Notes under the pieces: model-generated | What the model saw: only the letters and a program-made list of their open reading frames with translations | The model's database searches: none | Told to the model about the DNA's origin: nothing | Program-made: the position numbers and the translations under genes | Part shown: in pieces, positions 53,629 through 63,088 of the stretch | Numbering within the stretch: position 1 is the stretch's first letter | How the letters are laid out: each line of letters starts with the position of its first letter | NCBI RefSeq assembly: GCF_003724155.1 | Contig: NZ_RJJQ01000014.1 | Location: forward strand, 62,001 to 126,000 | Source of the DNA: Flexivirga caeni | GTDB lineage: Bacteria > Actinomycetota > Actinomycetes > Actinomycetales > Dermatophilaceae | Reading direction: 5' to 3' | Length of the DNA: 64,000 nt

Positions 53629-54048
53629 CTACCGGCGGACAGTAACGGTGACCGACACCTCTGGGACCCGCACGGCGGAGTGCCCCGTGCCGATGATGTC
53701 GACGACGCGATAGGTATGCCGCCCGACGTGCGTCTCCTTCACCTTCTTGACGAGGGTCACCGAGTCCTGCCTCGAGGCTCGCTTGCACCCCACGTCGCGC
53801 CACTTCTTGTGCGAGACCTGCTGCTGGATGCACAGCGCGAACGGCTCGTCCGCGTCGTCGCCGCCCGTCGCCCGCAACGTCACCGTCTTCCCGACCTTGA
53901 CGTGCGTCGGGCTCGCCGTGAGCGTCGCACCCGACTTGGCTTGGGCGGCCCCGACCGCACCGACCGACAGCGCGGCCGCAACGACCAGCACCATTCCCGC
54001 CCGCGTGAACTTCTTGTCCATCTGCTTTCCCCTTACTAGGCGTGCCAT
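53629..54048 (-). CDS. Small secreted protein, unknown function
   Basis: A 139-residue protein. A signal peptide (RAGMVLVVAAALSVGAVGAAQA) is followed by a beta-rich domain of about 95 residues with two cysteines (LCIQQ and DVGCKR) and regular Ser/Val/Thr strands, consistent with an immunoglobulin-like fold. The ATG at 54048 has GGAGGAGG six bases upstream; ATG 54021 with AGGGGAAAG is also possible. I do not recognise the family. Confidence 0.65.
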   Translation of the reverse strand: MARLVRGKQMDKKFTRAGMVLVVAAALSVGAVGAAQAKSGATLTASPTHVKVGKTVTLRATGGDDADEPFALCIQQQVSHKKWRDVGCKRASRQDSVTLVKKVKETHVGRHTYRVVDIIGTGHSAVRVPEVSVTVTVRR

Positions 54049-54143
54049 GTGAATCCTCCTCCACCCGATAAGACGCCTCTCGCTATCGCCGGGTTGTCCG
54101 CGGCCGGCTGCCAGTTTCCTGAGTTGTGAGTCGCTCAGGTGCC

Positions 54144-54336
54144 GTCCCGAACCCTCGACCGTCGCGCCTCCGGGACACCGCCAGCCCGGTTTGCCGTCCC
54201 GAACCCACGACCGTCGCGCCTCCGGGACACCCCCACCCCGGATTCCCGTCCCGAACCCACGACCGTCGCGCCTCCGGGACACCCCCACCCCGGATTCCCG
54301 TCCCGAACCCACGACCGTCGCGCCTCCGGGACACCC
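54144..54336. repeat. Second 52-bp repeat array, four units
   Basis: Units start at 54144, 54196, 54248 and 54300, exactly 52 bp apart, with the same GTCCCGAACCC, CGACCGTCGCG and CCTCCGGGACACC as the array at 37226. Three of the four have an A for T in CCCACGACC. The array is between the secreted protein gene and the 3' end of the sulfate ATPase gene, 17 kb from the first. Confidence 0.92.
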
Positions 54337-54363
54337 CAGCCGCGCCGCGGAAACCCCACAACC

Positions 54364-55299
54364 TCAGCGCGGTGGGCGCACCCAGACGAACCCGCCGGGT
54401 TCGAGACCCAGCGCGTCGGCCTGCCCGCGGGACAGCTGCGCCCACGGAGCGTCATCCGGGATCGCCAGCTCAACGCGGGCCTGGAAGCCGACGCGTTGCA
54501 GCCGCTCGATCTTCGCCCGGACCGCACCGTCGGTCGGTTCGTTCGACAGCTCGAGGTCGTGCGGGCGCACCAGCCGCCCGTCGAACTCGGTGACCGGACC
54601 GAGGAAACCCATCACGAAGTCGTTGGCCGGCTGGTCGTAGAGCTCGTCGGGAGTGCCCACCTGCTCGATCCGCCCGTGGTTGATCACGACAATCTCGTCG
54701 GACACTTCGAGCGCCTCGTCCTGGTCGTGAGTCACGAAGACCGTTGTCACGTGGACTTGGTCGTGCAATCTGCGCAGCCAGTCGCGCAACTCCTGACGCA
54801 CCTTGGCGTCCAGGGCGCCGAAGGGTTCGTCCAGCAGCAGCACCTTCGGCTCGACCGCGAGCGCGCGCGCCAGCGCCATACGCTGCCGTTGCCCGCCGGA
54901 CAGTTGTGCCGGCAACCGGTCGGCGAACTGTTCAAGGTGCACCAGCTCGAGCAGTTCGTGCACGCGCGTGCGGATCTCCGCCTTCGGCCGCTTGCGCACC
55001 TCCAGCCCGAACGCGACGTTGCGATAGACCGACAGGTGTTTGAACGCCGCATAGTGCTGGAAGACGAACCCGACGTTGCGTCGTTGCGCAGGCAGGTCAG
55101 TCGCCGTGACCCCGTCGATGCGCACCTCCCCCGCGTCGGCATACTCCAGGCCGCCGATGATCCGCAACAGCGTCGACTTCCCGCCACCGCTCGGCCCCAG
55201 CAGCGCCGTCAGCTGCCCGGACGGCACCGTGAGATTGACGCCCTCCAGTGCGACGAAGTCGCCGAATCTCTTACTGATCCCGAGCGCTTCGATGCTCAT
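54364..55299 (-). CDS. cysA: Sulfate/thiosulfate ABC transporter ATP-binding protein
   Basis: A 311-residue ABC ATPase. Walker [10 protein letters not shown], signature LSGGQRQR, Walker B VLLLDEP, and H-loop VTHDQ are all present. The [17 protein letters not shown] segment is typical of CysA. ATG 55299 (MSIEAL) follows GGAGGTGG. Last gene of the operon. Confidence 0.93.
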   Translation of the reverse strand: MSIEALGISKRFGDFVALEGVNLTVPSGQLTALLGPSGGGKSTLLRIIGGLEYADAGEVRIDGVTATDLPAQRRNVGFVFQHYAAFKHLSVYRNVAFGLEVRKRPKAEIRTRVHELLELVHLEQFADRLPAQLSGGQRQRMALARALAVEPKVLLLDEPFGALDAKVRQELRDWLRRLHDQVHVTTVFVTHDQDEALEVSDEIVVINHGRIEQVGTPDELYDQPANDFVMGFLGPVTEFDGRLVRPHDLELSNEPTDGAVRAKIERLQRVGFQARVELAIPDDAPWAQLSRGQADALGLEPGGFVWVRPPR

Positions 55300-55357
55300 C
55301 GCCGCCACCTCCCGCGTCGGGGCCGGCGATTCGCGCCGAGCCCCATTGACCGTTCGC

Positions 55358-56170
55358 TCATCTCTTGTCCTTCCGCAGAGAAGCGGCGACGATCGCCGCG
55401 ATGGTGACGACCACCAGCAGCAGCGCGATCTGGTAGGTCCCGCCCTCCAGCTGCTGGTATTTGTCCTGGATGAGCAGCGTCAGCGTCTGGGTCTGGCCGT
55501 CGCCGCTGATGCCGCCCGACACGACCCGCACGGCACCGAACTCCCCCAGCGACCGCGCCAGGCTCAGCACGAGGCCGTAGGTGAGCGCCGGGCGAATGGT
55601 CGGCAGGGTGATCCGCACGAACTGCTGCCAGGCGCTGGCGCCGAGCACCTTCGCGGCCTGTTCCATGTCGGTGCCGGCCTCGTCCAGCACCGGCGCCACC
55701 TCACGCAGCACCAGCGGAAACGACACGAACGTCGTCGCGAGGATCATCCCTGGCAGCGCATAGATCACCTTGATGCCCGCGTCCGACAGCCCCGCGCCGA
55801 ACCACCCGTTGACCGGCCCGTAGACCAGCACCAGCGCCAGCCCCGCGATGATCGGCGACACCGCGACCGGCAGATCGGCGAGCGCACTCAGCACCCGCCT
55901 CCCCGGCACCCGGTAGCGGGTCAGCAGGATCGCGAACCCCACGCCGAACACCGCGTTCAGCACGACCGCGACGACTGACACTTCGGCGGTCAGCCGGTAT
56001 GCCGTGACGGCCTCCGGAGAGCTCAGCGCGTCGACCAGTTCGCTCCAGCCGTCGCCGACGACCCGGCCGACGATCACCGCGAGCGGGACGGCGGCGAGCA
56101 GGCCGACATACGCCACGGCGAGCGTTCGCAACCCGATCCGGCTGCGGCGGAGCACGGCCAGGCTAGCCAC
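55358..56170 (-). CDS. cysW: Sulfate ABC transporter permease CysW
   Basis: A 270-residue membrane permease with about six helices. The EAA loop [20 protein letters not shown], and [17 protein letters not shown], are the CysW pattern. GTG 56170 overlaps the preceding permease gene by 8 bases. Confidence 0.92.
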   Translation of the reverse strand: MASLAVLRRSRIGLRTLAVAYVGLLAAVPLAVIVGRVVGDGWSELVDALSSPEAVTAYRLTAEVSVVAVVLNAVFGVGFAILLTRYRVPGRRVLSALADLPVAVSPIIAGLALVLVYGPVNGWFGAGLSDAGIKVIYALPGMILATTFVSFPLVLREVAPVLDEAGTDMEQAAKVLGASAWQQFVRITLPTIRPALTYGLVLSLARSLGEFGAVRVVSGGISGDGQTQTLTLLIQDKYQQLEGGTYQIALLLVVVTIAAIVAASLRKDKR

Positions 56171-57020
56171 GGCGGCGCGCCTTGCGCTGCAGGACATCCA
56201 GGCTGAGCAGGACGACCAGGCTCACCACGAGCAGCACCGTCGACACCGCGGCGGCGCCGACGTAGTCGTAGTTCTGGATGCGGCCGTAGGCATAGAGCGA
56301 GGTGACCTGGGTGCGATCGAGGCCGCCGCTGATCAGCAGCACGGAGCCGTATTCGCCCATGGCGCGGGCAAATCCGAGCCCAGCGCCCGATGCGATCGCG
56401 GGCAGCAGCAGCGGCAGCGCGATGCGCCGGAAGACCGTCAGCCGGCTCGCTCCGAGACACGCGGCGGCCTGTTCGACCTCCACGTCCAGCTCCTGCAGCA
56501 CCGGCTGCACGGCCCGCGCCACGAACGGCAGCGTCACGAAGAGCAGCGCGAAGGCGACCGCGATCCGGGTGCCATAGAGGTCCAGGCCGATCGGGCTCTG
56601 GGGGCCGTAGACGCTGATCAGCACCAGCCCGGCGACGATCGTCGGCAGCGCGAACGGTATGTCGATGACGATCTCCAGCAACCGCTTGCCGCGGAAGTCG
56701 TCGCGCACCAGCACCCACGCGATCACCGTGCCCATCACCGCATTGATCAGCGTGATCGCCAGCGAGCTGAGCACGGTCAACCGCAGCGAGGCGAGCGCCT
56801 GCTCGGCGGTGACCGCGTTCCAGAATCCGGACAACCCGCCGCCGAACGCCTTCGCGACGACAGCGGCGAGCGGGATCAGCACCAGCAGGCTGAGCCACAG
56901 TGTGGCGGCGCCGAGTCCTGCCGCGGATGGCAACCGCAGCCGGGCGCGTTCGTCGCTCGGCTGCACTCCCGGCCGTGCCGGGGCTGCCGTCTCGTCGGGC
57001 CGTATGTCGAGAGCTGTCAC
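56163..57020 (-). CDS. cysT: Sulfate ABC transporter permease CysT
   Basis: A 285-residue permease with about six helices. It has the EAA loop VEVEQAAACLGASRLTVFRR and FARAMGEYGSVLLISGGL, the CysT/CysU pattern. The GTG at 57020 overlaps the binding protein stop. Confidence 0.92.
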   Translation of the reverse strand: MTALDIRPDETAAPARPGVQPSDERARLRLPSAAGLGAATLWLSLLVLIPLAAVVAKAFGGGLSGFWNAVTAEQALASLRLTVLSSLAITLINAVMGTVIAWVLVRDDFRGKRLLEIVIDIPFALPTIVAGLVLISVYGPQSPIGLDLYGTRIAVAFALLFVTLPFVARAVQPVLQELDVEVEQAAACLGASRLTVFRRIALPLLLPAIASGAGLGFARAMGEYGSVLLISGGLDRTQVTSLYAYGRIQNYDYVGAAAVSTVLLVVSLVVLLSLDVLQRKARRRG

Positions 57021-58039
57021 CCGTGCGCCGCCTCGATCTTTGTCACAATCCCGTTCTTCGGGTCGAAGAACTCGGCGTTGACCTTGGACCAGCCGCCCAG
57101 GTCGGCGATCGTCTCGAGTTTCGAGATCGCCGGATAGGGGTTTGCCGGGTCGTTGGCACCCTTGACCGTGGCCGGGACGTACTTGGCATTCAGCGGGCGG
57201 AAGCCGACCCTGGCGAGCACGCGTTGTCCGGCGTCGCTCTCGACATACGCGAGGAAGCGCTTGGCGGCGGCCGACGCCGACGTGGTGACGGCGACCGGGT
57301 TCTGGATCTGGAAGGTGTCCGCCGGGACGATGTAGTCCAGCTTCTTGCCGGTTTGCTTGGCCGCGATCGCCTCGTTCTCGTAGGAGATGAGCACGTTGCC
57401 GGTGCCGGCGAGGAACGCCGTGGTGGCGTCGGCGCCGCTGTCCGGCTTACTCACCACGTGGCCGAAGAACTTGCCGAGGTAGCTCTTGGCGGCGGCCGGA
57501 CCGCCCTGCCCCAGCCCATGCGCGTATGCCGCGAGGATGTTCCACTTCGCCGAGCCGGACGTGGCCGGGTCGGGCGTGACGATCTTCACGCCGGGCTCGA
57601 TCAGGTCGTCCCATCCCTTGATATGCAACGGGTTTCCCGGTCGCACGACGATCACGACGACCGAGGTCGAGCCGATGCCCTTGGTCGGGCCCTTGTCCCA
57701 GGACGGTGCGACGAATTTCGGCGCCAGCTTGGTCATGTCGGGCGCGAGGGAGAAGCCGACGAAGTCCGCGGGCTGCCCGCTGGAGACCGCTTTGCTCTGC
57801 GAGCCGCTCGGCCCGAACGACTCCGACACCGCGACGCCCTTGCCGGCCGCGGTCGCGGTGAACGCCTTGGTGAGTGCGTCATACCCGGGCTTCAGCACGG
57901 AGAAGCCGACGATCGCGACCTTGCCGCCCGACTTCGCGTCGCCGCCGGAGCCCGCGCCGGACGAGCAGGCGGCCACATCCAGTGCGAGCAGGCCCACCGG
58001 GACGGCCACCGCAGCGCGACGGGTCACTGTGCGACGCAT
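57017..58039 (-). CDS. Sulfate ABC transporter substrate-binding lipoprotein
   Basis: A 340-residue binding protein. The signal peptide ends in a lipobox-like LDVAAC. The mature protein has GFSVLKPGYDALTKAF, SYGPSGSQSKAV-like residues (ESFGPSGSQSKAV), PDPATSGSAKWNILAAY and YENEAIA, all typical of Sbp/CysP. ATG 58039 follows GAGG at 6-7 bases. First gene of the operon. Confidence 0.93.
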   Translation of the reverse strand: MRRTVTRRAAVAVPVGLLALDVAACSSGAGSGGDAKSGGKVAIVGFSVLKPGYDALTKAFTATAAGKGVAVSESFGPSGSQSKAVSSGQPADFVGFSLAPDMTKLAPKFVAPSWDKGPTKGIGSTSVVVIVVRPGNPLHIKGWDDLIEPGVKIVTPDPATSGSAKWNILAAYAHGLGQGGPAAAKSYLGKFFGHVVSKPDSGADATTAFLAGTGNVLISYENEAIAAKQTGKKLDYIVPADTFQIQNPVAVTTSASAAAKRFLAYVESDAGQRVLARVGFRPLNAKYVPATVKGANDPANPYPAISKLETIADLGGWSKVNAEFFDPKNGIVTKIEAAHG

Positions 58040-58062
58040 GTCCAACCTCATTCTCAGTCCAC

Positions 58063-58079
58063 GTTATCTACTTGATAAC
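58063..58079. promoter_or_regulatory. Palindromic operator candidate of the sulfate operon
   Basis: GTTATC (58063-58068) and GATAAC (58074-58079) are inverted around TACTT, 24-40 bp upstream of the start. An Rrf2- or LysR-type regulator could bind; which one is unknown. Confidence 0.45.
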
Positions 58080-58161
58080 TGTTGATTATGACATGGATCG
58101 CATGGCGTTATGGGCCGTCTCGCCAGGTGGAATGGTGGCGGGCCGGGGGCTCCCGGTGGAC

Positions 58162-59187
58162 CTACCGCTGAGTCGCGTCCTCGACCTCGCCGACCAGCTC
58201 CTCGAGCACGTCCTCGAGGAAGACGACGCCGAGCACGGCACCGTCGGCATCGACGACGCGCGCGAGATGAGCGCCGCTGCGCTGCATGGTGACCAGCATG
58301 TCGTCGACGTCGTCGGTCGGAGAAACGGTGGCCAGCAAGCGAATTCGCCGAGGCGGGACCGGCTCGGTGTATGCCTCGTCGGTGGCGTAGAGGACGTCCT
58401 TCAGGTGCACGTAGCCGGCGACGACCCCGGCCCGATCGAGCACCGGGTAGCGCGAGAAACCGTGCTTGGCGACCAGTTTCTCGATGTCCTCGGGGGTTGC
58501 TCCGACACGCACCGTGACCAGTTCGTCGACCGGCACCGCGACATCGGCGGCGACCCGGTCGGTGAATTCGAGCGCGCCCTGCACCCGCGCCGACTGCTCC
58601 TCCTGCAGCAGGCCCTCACGCTGGGACTCGGCGACGATGAGCTCGACCTCTTCGGCCGAAAACGTTGTCGTCGCTTCGTCTTTCGGTTCCACGCCGAAGC
58701 GGCGGACGGCCCACTTCGCGATGGCCTCGACCGCGCGGATGATCGGGCGGAGCACCTTGGTGATCCACAGCAGCGCCGGCGCCAGGATGAGCGCAGCACG
58801 GTCCGGACCGGCGATCGCGAGGTTCTTCGGGACCATCTCGCCGAGCACCACGTGCAGGTAGGCGACGATGAGCAGGGCGAGCAACAGCGCGACGACGGTC
58901 GCCATACCGTCAGGGGCACCGAGGCCGGTGAAGACGGGTTCGATCAGGTGGTGCAGGGCTCCTTCGGCAACAGCACCGAGCAGCACCGAGCAGACGGTGA
59001 TGCCCAGTTGGGAGCAGGCGAGCAGGGACGAAACGTTCTCCAGCGCTTCGAGACTCAGCTTGGCGCGCTTCGACCCGGCAGCTGCGAGCGGCTCCAGTTG
59101 CGAGCGCCGCGCGGCCATCACCGCGAACTCGGCGCCGACGAAGAACGCATTGCCGAGCAGGAAAACGAGCGACAGGACGAGGTTCAC
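58162..59187 (-). CDS. CNNM-type transporter with DUF21 and CBS domains (second of pair)
   Basis: A 341-residue membrane protein: a DUF21 region with three or four helices (LVLSLVFLLGNAFFVGAEFAVMAARRSQLEPL), then two CBS domains near 205-320. CNNM/CorC/YfjD proteins handle magnesium or cobalt export. The GTG start overlaps the stop of the preceding paralogue. Confidence 0.88.
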   Translation of the reverse strand: MNLVLSLVFLLGNAFFVGAEFAVMAARRSQLEPLAAAGSKRAKLSLEALENVSSLLACSQLGITVCSVLLGAVAEGALHHLIEPVFTGLGAPDGMATVVALLLALLIVAYLHVVLGEMVPKNLAIAGPDRAALILAPALLWITKVLRPIIRAVEAIAKWAVRRFGVEPKDEATTTFSAEEVELIVAESQREGLLQEEQSARVQGALEFTDRVAADVAVPVDELVTVRVGATPEDIEKLVAKHGFSRYPVLDRAGVVAGYVHLKDVLYATDEAYTEPVPPRRIRLLATVSPTDDVDDMLVTMQRSGAHLARVVDADGAVLGVVFLEDVLEELVGEVEDATQR

Positions 59188-60506
59188 TGCTCCACCTCCG
59201 CCGGCGCCGGTATGACGCGCGCGATGCGCACCCGGTCGACCCGCCGGCCGTCCATCGCGACCACGCGCAACGTCCAGCCGTCGAGTGCGACCTCGTCACC
59301 GACCCGCGGCACCCGGCCGACGGCGGCCATGATGAATCCGCCGAGCGTCTCGTAGTAGGCACCTTCGGGCACTGTCGCGCCGATGCGGTCATGCACTTCG
59401 TCCGGGCGCCACAGCCCCGGCACCGTCCAGGATCCGTCGGGCAGCAGCCGGCTGGCGTCCACTCGCGGGTCGTGCTCGTCGCTGACCTCGCCGACGATCT
59501 CCTCGATGACGTCCTCGAGGGTGACCACGCCGGAGGTGCCACCGTATTCGTCGACGACGATGGCCAGCTGGAAGCCGCCCTCGCGCAGCAGCAACAGCAG
59601 CGGGTCGAGCCGGATCGTCTCCGGCACCAGCACCGGCCGGATCATCAGTGCCGTGACCGGCACATCGTCACGCCGGTCCTGCGGCACCGCGATCGCCTTC
59701 TTGACGTGGACCACGCCGACCACGTCGTCCCAGTCGTTGCCGATCACCGGGAAGCGCGAATGTCCGCTGCTACGAGCCAGATCCACCACATCTGCGGCAC
59801 TCGCGTCGCGCTCGACATACTGGCAGCGAACGCGTGGGCTCATCACGTCGGCGGCGGTGCGCTCGCCGAAGTCGAGCGAGCGGGTGAGCAGCCGCGCGGT
59901 GCCCTCCTCCAGGGTGCCGGCCTCCGCCGACCGGCGGACCATCGACGAAAGCTCCTGCGGGGTGCGCGCGGCGCTGAGTTCTTCCTGCGGCTCGATGCCG
60001 ACGGCACGCAGCACGGCGTTGGCGGAGCCGTTGAGCACCACGATGAGGGGTCGCGTCACGGTGGCGAAGATGCGCACCGGCCGGGCGATGACCTTCGCGA
60101 CCGGCAGCGGAGCGGAGATGCCGAGGAACTGCGGGATGAGTTCGCCGAAGATCATCGAGAAGAGCGAGGCGATGACCAGCGCGAGCACGGTGGCGACCGC
60201 GGTGGCCGCGCCGCCGGTCACGCCGATCGACTTCAGCGGGTCTTCGAGCAGGGAGCCGAGGGAGGGTTCGACGAGGTAGCCGAGCACCAGGGTGGTGATG
60301 GTGATGCCGACCTGCGCCGCCGACAGCTGGGTCGACAGCTTGCGCAGCGCGGCGAGCACCGGCACGGCACCGGTGTCGCCTTCGTCGATCGCGCGCTGCA
60401 CGGTCGGCCGGTCGAGGGCGACCAGGCTGAACTCGGCAGCAACGAACAGAGCGGTGCCGAGCGTCAGCACGACCCCGGCGAGGATGAGCAGCCATTGCAC
60501 CAACAT
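59184..60506 (-). CDS. CNNM-type transporter with DUF21, CBS and CorC domains (first of pair)
   Basis: A 440-residue paralogue: the DUF21 helices (LFVAAEFSLVALDRPTVQRA), two CBS domains, and a C-terminal CorC_HlyC domain (about 355-435, with FIMAAVGRVPRVGDEV). The pair is translationally coupled and probably forms a heteromer. Confidence 0.88.
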   Translation of the reverse strand: MLVQWLLILAGVVLTLGTALFVAAEFSLVALDRPTVQRAIDEGDTGAVPVLAALRKLSTQLSAAQVGITITTLVLGYLVEPSLGSLLEDPLKSIGVTGGAATAVATVLALVIASLFSMIFGELIPQFLGISAPLPVAKVIARPVRIFATVTRPLIVVLNGSANAVLRAVGIEPQEELSAARTPQELSSMVRRSAEAGTLEEGTARLLTRSLDFGERTAADVMSPRVRCQYVERDASAADVVDLARSSGHSRFPVIGNDWDDVVGVVHVKKAIAVPQDRRDDVPVTALMIRPVLVPETIRLDPLLLLLREGGFQLAIVVDEYGGTSGVVTLEDVIEEIVGEVSDEHDPRVDASRLLPDGSWTVPGLWRPDEVHDRIGATVPEGAYYETLGGFIMAAVGRVPRVGDEVALDGWTLRVVAMDGRRVDRVRIARVIPAPAEVEQ

Positions 60507-60979
60507 GTCGCCGTCATCGTGTCATGACGACCGCGCATCGGCCCATTCGCGAGCAGGCGGGCTCGGGTGGGGAGGGCGCGGTGCCGCCGCGCCACCGGGA
60601 CGGGTGTCGCGCCCGCCCGGAGACACCGAAAGGTCAGTAGGCACTGCGTAAACCCAGGCCTCACCGCAACAACTGCCCACTCGCCGGTATGACGCCAGGT
60701 GCGCCGACGCTCGGAGACACCGAAAGGTCAGTAGGTGCGGCGAAACCCCAGCTCTCACCGCAACAACTGCCCACTCGGCGCGCGGGATACGTCCGGCTGC
60801 GCTCCCGTGATCACCCCATGACGTCACCTGCGACCACGGTCCGACATCGTTCGGTGTTCGGTATTGACCGAACACCGAACAGACGTGGCCACCCTCGCGC
60901 GGGTGATCCGTGTCAAATACAGCGATCTCATCCTGTCAAATACAGCGATTTCATCCTGTCAAAATGGTAGATTTCACGC
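60507..60979. repeat. Repeat-rich gap: two copies of an ~80-bp repeat, a 14-bp palindrome and 23-bp direct repeats
   Basis: Copies 1 and 2 of the dispersed repeat start at 60619 and 60713. A perfect 14-bp inverted repeat (GTTCGGTGTTCGGT and its complement) occupies 60849-60880 with a 4-base loop. A 23-bp direct repeat starts at 60911, 60934 and, degenerate, 60957, ending just before the GTG at 60980. No gene is supported here. Confidence 0.8.
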
Positions 60980-62242
60980 GTGGATCGGTATCGCCAACGC
61001 GTGGTGGACGACGAACTCGATGTGCGACTCGGAACGAGCGGCGCGGTGCTGATCGAGGGACCGAAGGGGTGCGGGAAGACCGAGACTGCGTCCCGGCGCG
61101 CACGGACCATCGTCCGCTTCGACACCGACGCGGCCGCCCGCGCGCAGGTCAGTCTCGATCCAGGCATCCTCTTCGAAGAGCCCGCTCCGATCCTGTTCGA
61201 TGAGTGGCAACGTGTTCCCGCGATCTGGGATCACGTTCGGCGGCACGTGGATGACCTTCATGGGAGAGGCCTGTGCATCCTGACCGGGTCTGCGACACCG
61301 ACAGATGCCCGCGAGTTGCACTCAGGCGCAGGACGGATCGGCACGCTGCGGATGCGACCGATGACCTTATTCGAGTCCGGTCACTCCACAGGGGAAGTTT
61401 CGCTCGCGGCGCTGTTGCGTGGCGAGGACCAGCGCGCAAAGATCACCCGAACCACGATCCCGGAGCTCATGGAGCGGATCGTGATCGGCGGATGGCCGAT
61501 GCTGCTGGACACAGAAGAGGGGCTCGCCAGGAGATGGCTATCTGACTATCTCGGTCAGATCGTGGAAGTCGACATCCCGAGTCTCGGCACCACTCGCAGG
61601 GCACCGGATCGCCTGAGGCGCACCCTGGCCTCGCTCGGTCGCGGCGTTGGCCAGCCGGTCAAACTCACTCAACTTGCTGCCGACATCGCCGGCGGTGACG
61701 ACCAGAAGCCCGTCAAGGAGACCGTATCCGCATACTTGGACGCGCTGGATCGGTTGAAGCTCACCGAAAACTCTCCTTCGTGGCGACCACACATGAGATC
61801 TCGCACCCAGCTCCGCGAAGCGGCCGTGCGCTATTTCGTGGATCCCTCACTGGGCACGGCTGCACTCGGCGTTGGCACACGAGATCTGCTCGCCGATCCT
61901 CAGGCCGCGGGATTCCACTTCGAGGCCCTCGTACTGCGCGACCTGCGGACCTACGCTCAACCGCTTGACGGCACCATCTCCACGTGGCGAGAAGCGCACG
62001 GACGCAAAGAGGTCGACGCGATCGTCGAAACCTCGAATGCCTGGGCTGCGTTCGAGATCAAGCTCACCGGCGATCAACGGGTGATCGACGCCGCCTCACG
62101 CGGGCTGCTGGATTTCGCATCCGAGATTGACACCAGCCGTCACGGAGATCCTGCAGCCCTGGTCGTCGTGACTGCGCTCGGCGGCGGAGGAAGACGTTCG
62201 GACGGCGTCCACGTCGTGCCGGTTACCGCACTCGGGCCCTGA
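60980..62242 (+). CDS. AAA_14/DUF4143-type ATPase
   Basis: A 420-residue protein with Walker A GPKGCGKT (27-34) and Walker B ILFDEWQ (71-77), followed by the C-terminal DUF4143 region (about 190-410) with EVDAIVETSNAWAAFEIKL, a PD-(D/E)xK-like strand pattern. Such proteins are widespread and often act alone; roles in defence or DNA handling have been suggested but not established. The GTG at 60980 follows a direct-repeat region, so the true promoter may be in it. Repeats of one family flank the gene on both sides. Confidence 0.75.
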   Translation: MDRYRQRVVDDELDVRLGTSGAVLIEGPKGCGKTETASRRARTIVRFDTDAAARAQVSLDPGILFEEPAPILFDEWQRVPAIWDHVRRHVDDLHGRGLCILTGSATPTDARELHSGAGRIGTLRMRPMTLFESGHSTGEVSLAALLRGEDQRAKITRTTIPELMERIVIGGWPMLLDTEEGLARRWLSDYLGQIVEVDIPSLGTTRRAPDRLRRTLASLGRGVGQPVKLTQLAADIAGGDDQKPVKETVSAYLDALDRLKLTENSPSWRPHMRSRTQLREAAVRYFVDPSLGTAALGVGTRDLLADPQAAGFHFEALVLRDLRTYAQPLDGTISTWREAHGRKEVDAIVETSNAWAAFEIKLTGDQRVIDAASRGLLDFASEIDTSRHGDPAALVVVTALGGGGRRSDGVHVVPVTALGP

Positions 62243-62505
62243 TCGAAGATGTGACCGCACTGGACCGCCAAGTGGGCAGTCACTGACACGCACGATCCTG
62301 CGGGTTTCAACCGGGTGCAGCGACGCGTAGTTCGTTGAGCTACCTGCTTGCGTGTGTCACTCGAGAATCAACGGGGCGTGGTATGCCGCCGGAAGGGTGC
62401 GCCTCCCGTTCGGAAACGCCGAAAGGACAGTAGTTGCGGCGAAAACCCAGCCCTCACCGCAACAACCGCCCACTCGGCGATATGACGCCGTCCCCGAGTG
62501 CCCCC
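62243..62505. repeat. Gap with copy 3 of the ~80-bp repeat
   Basis: Copy 3 lies at about 62411-62490 and includes AACCGCCCACTCGGCG and the tail TATGACGCC. A nearby AGTGGGCAGT at 62265 is related. No gene is seen. Confidence 0.7.
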
Positions 62506-63078
62506 TCAGCGCAGCCGGTCCACCTGCCGCTGCGCTTCCTGCACGATCCGCAATACCTCGTCCCGGACCGCCTCCGTCGTCTTCTTCGCGCGCACGAGAC
62601 TCCGGCTGGTCGCCCGCAACTGGTTGATGGCCCGCTCGAACTCCTCGTGACTCCCCCGCGGAGGCACGCTCGACACGGGCCGCGCGGCGCGCCGGGCCTC
62701 CTGCGCGGCGGCTTTCAGCTCGGCCCGCAGGTCGGCAGCTTCGCCGCGCACCCGCGAGCGCACTTCGTCGGCGAGCTGGCTGACCGAGCGGTCGAGGTCA
62801 GCCTTCAGGTCGCCGAGGTCGTCCTGCCGCGCCGCGACCTCGGCGCGGCCGGCGTCGGTGAGGGTGTATGTCGCCTTGCGCCCGTCATCGGTGCGCTCGA
62901 CCAGGCCCTCCTCCTCCAGCTTCGCCAGCCGCGGATAGACCGTGCCGGCGCTGGGCGTGTAGAGCCCGTTGAACCGCTGCTCGAGATCGCGCATCACCTC
63001 ATACCCGTGGTGCGGCCCCTCACTGAGCAGCGCGAGCAGATAGAGCCGCAGCTGCCCGTGGGCGAAAACGGGACTCAT
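62506..63078 (-). CDS. PadR-family transcriptional regulator
   Basis: A 190-residue regulator. The N-terminal winged helix reads LRLYLLALLSEGPHHGYEVMRDLEQRFNGLYTPSAGTVYPRLAKLEEEGLV, the classic PadR motif, and the C-terminal half is a helical dimerisation segment. It probably represses the upstream DUF4097 gene and itself, 10 bp apart. Confidence 0.93.
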   Translation of the reverse strand: MSPVFAHGQLRLYLLALLSEGPHHGYEVMRDLEQRFNGLYTPSAGTVYPRLAKLEEEGLVERTDDGRKATYTLTDAGRAEVAARQDDLGDLKADLDRSVSQLADEVRSRVRGEAADLRAELKAAAQEARRAARPVSSVPPRGSHEEFERAINQLRATSRSLVRAKKTTEAVRDEVLRIVQEAQRQVDRLR

Positions 63079-63088
63079 CGCCGCACGC

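Noticed and set aside
60522-60875. 117-residue minus-strand frame
   Set aside because: It translates the dispersed repeat (SPHLLTFRCLR); no domain, no ribosome site.
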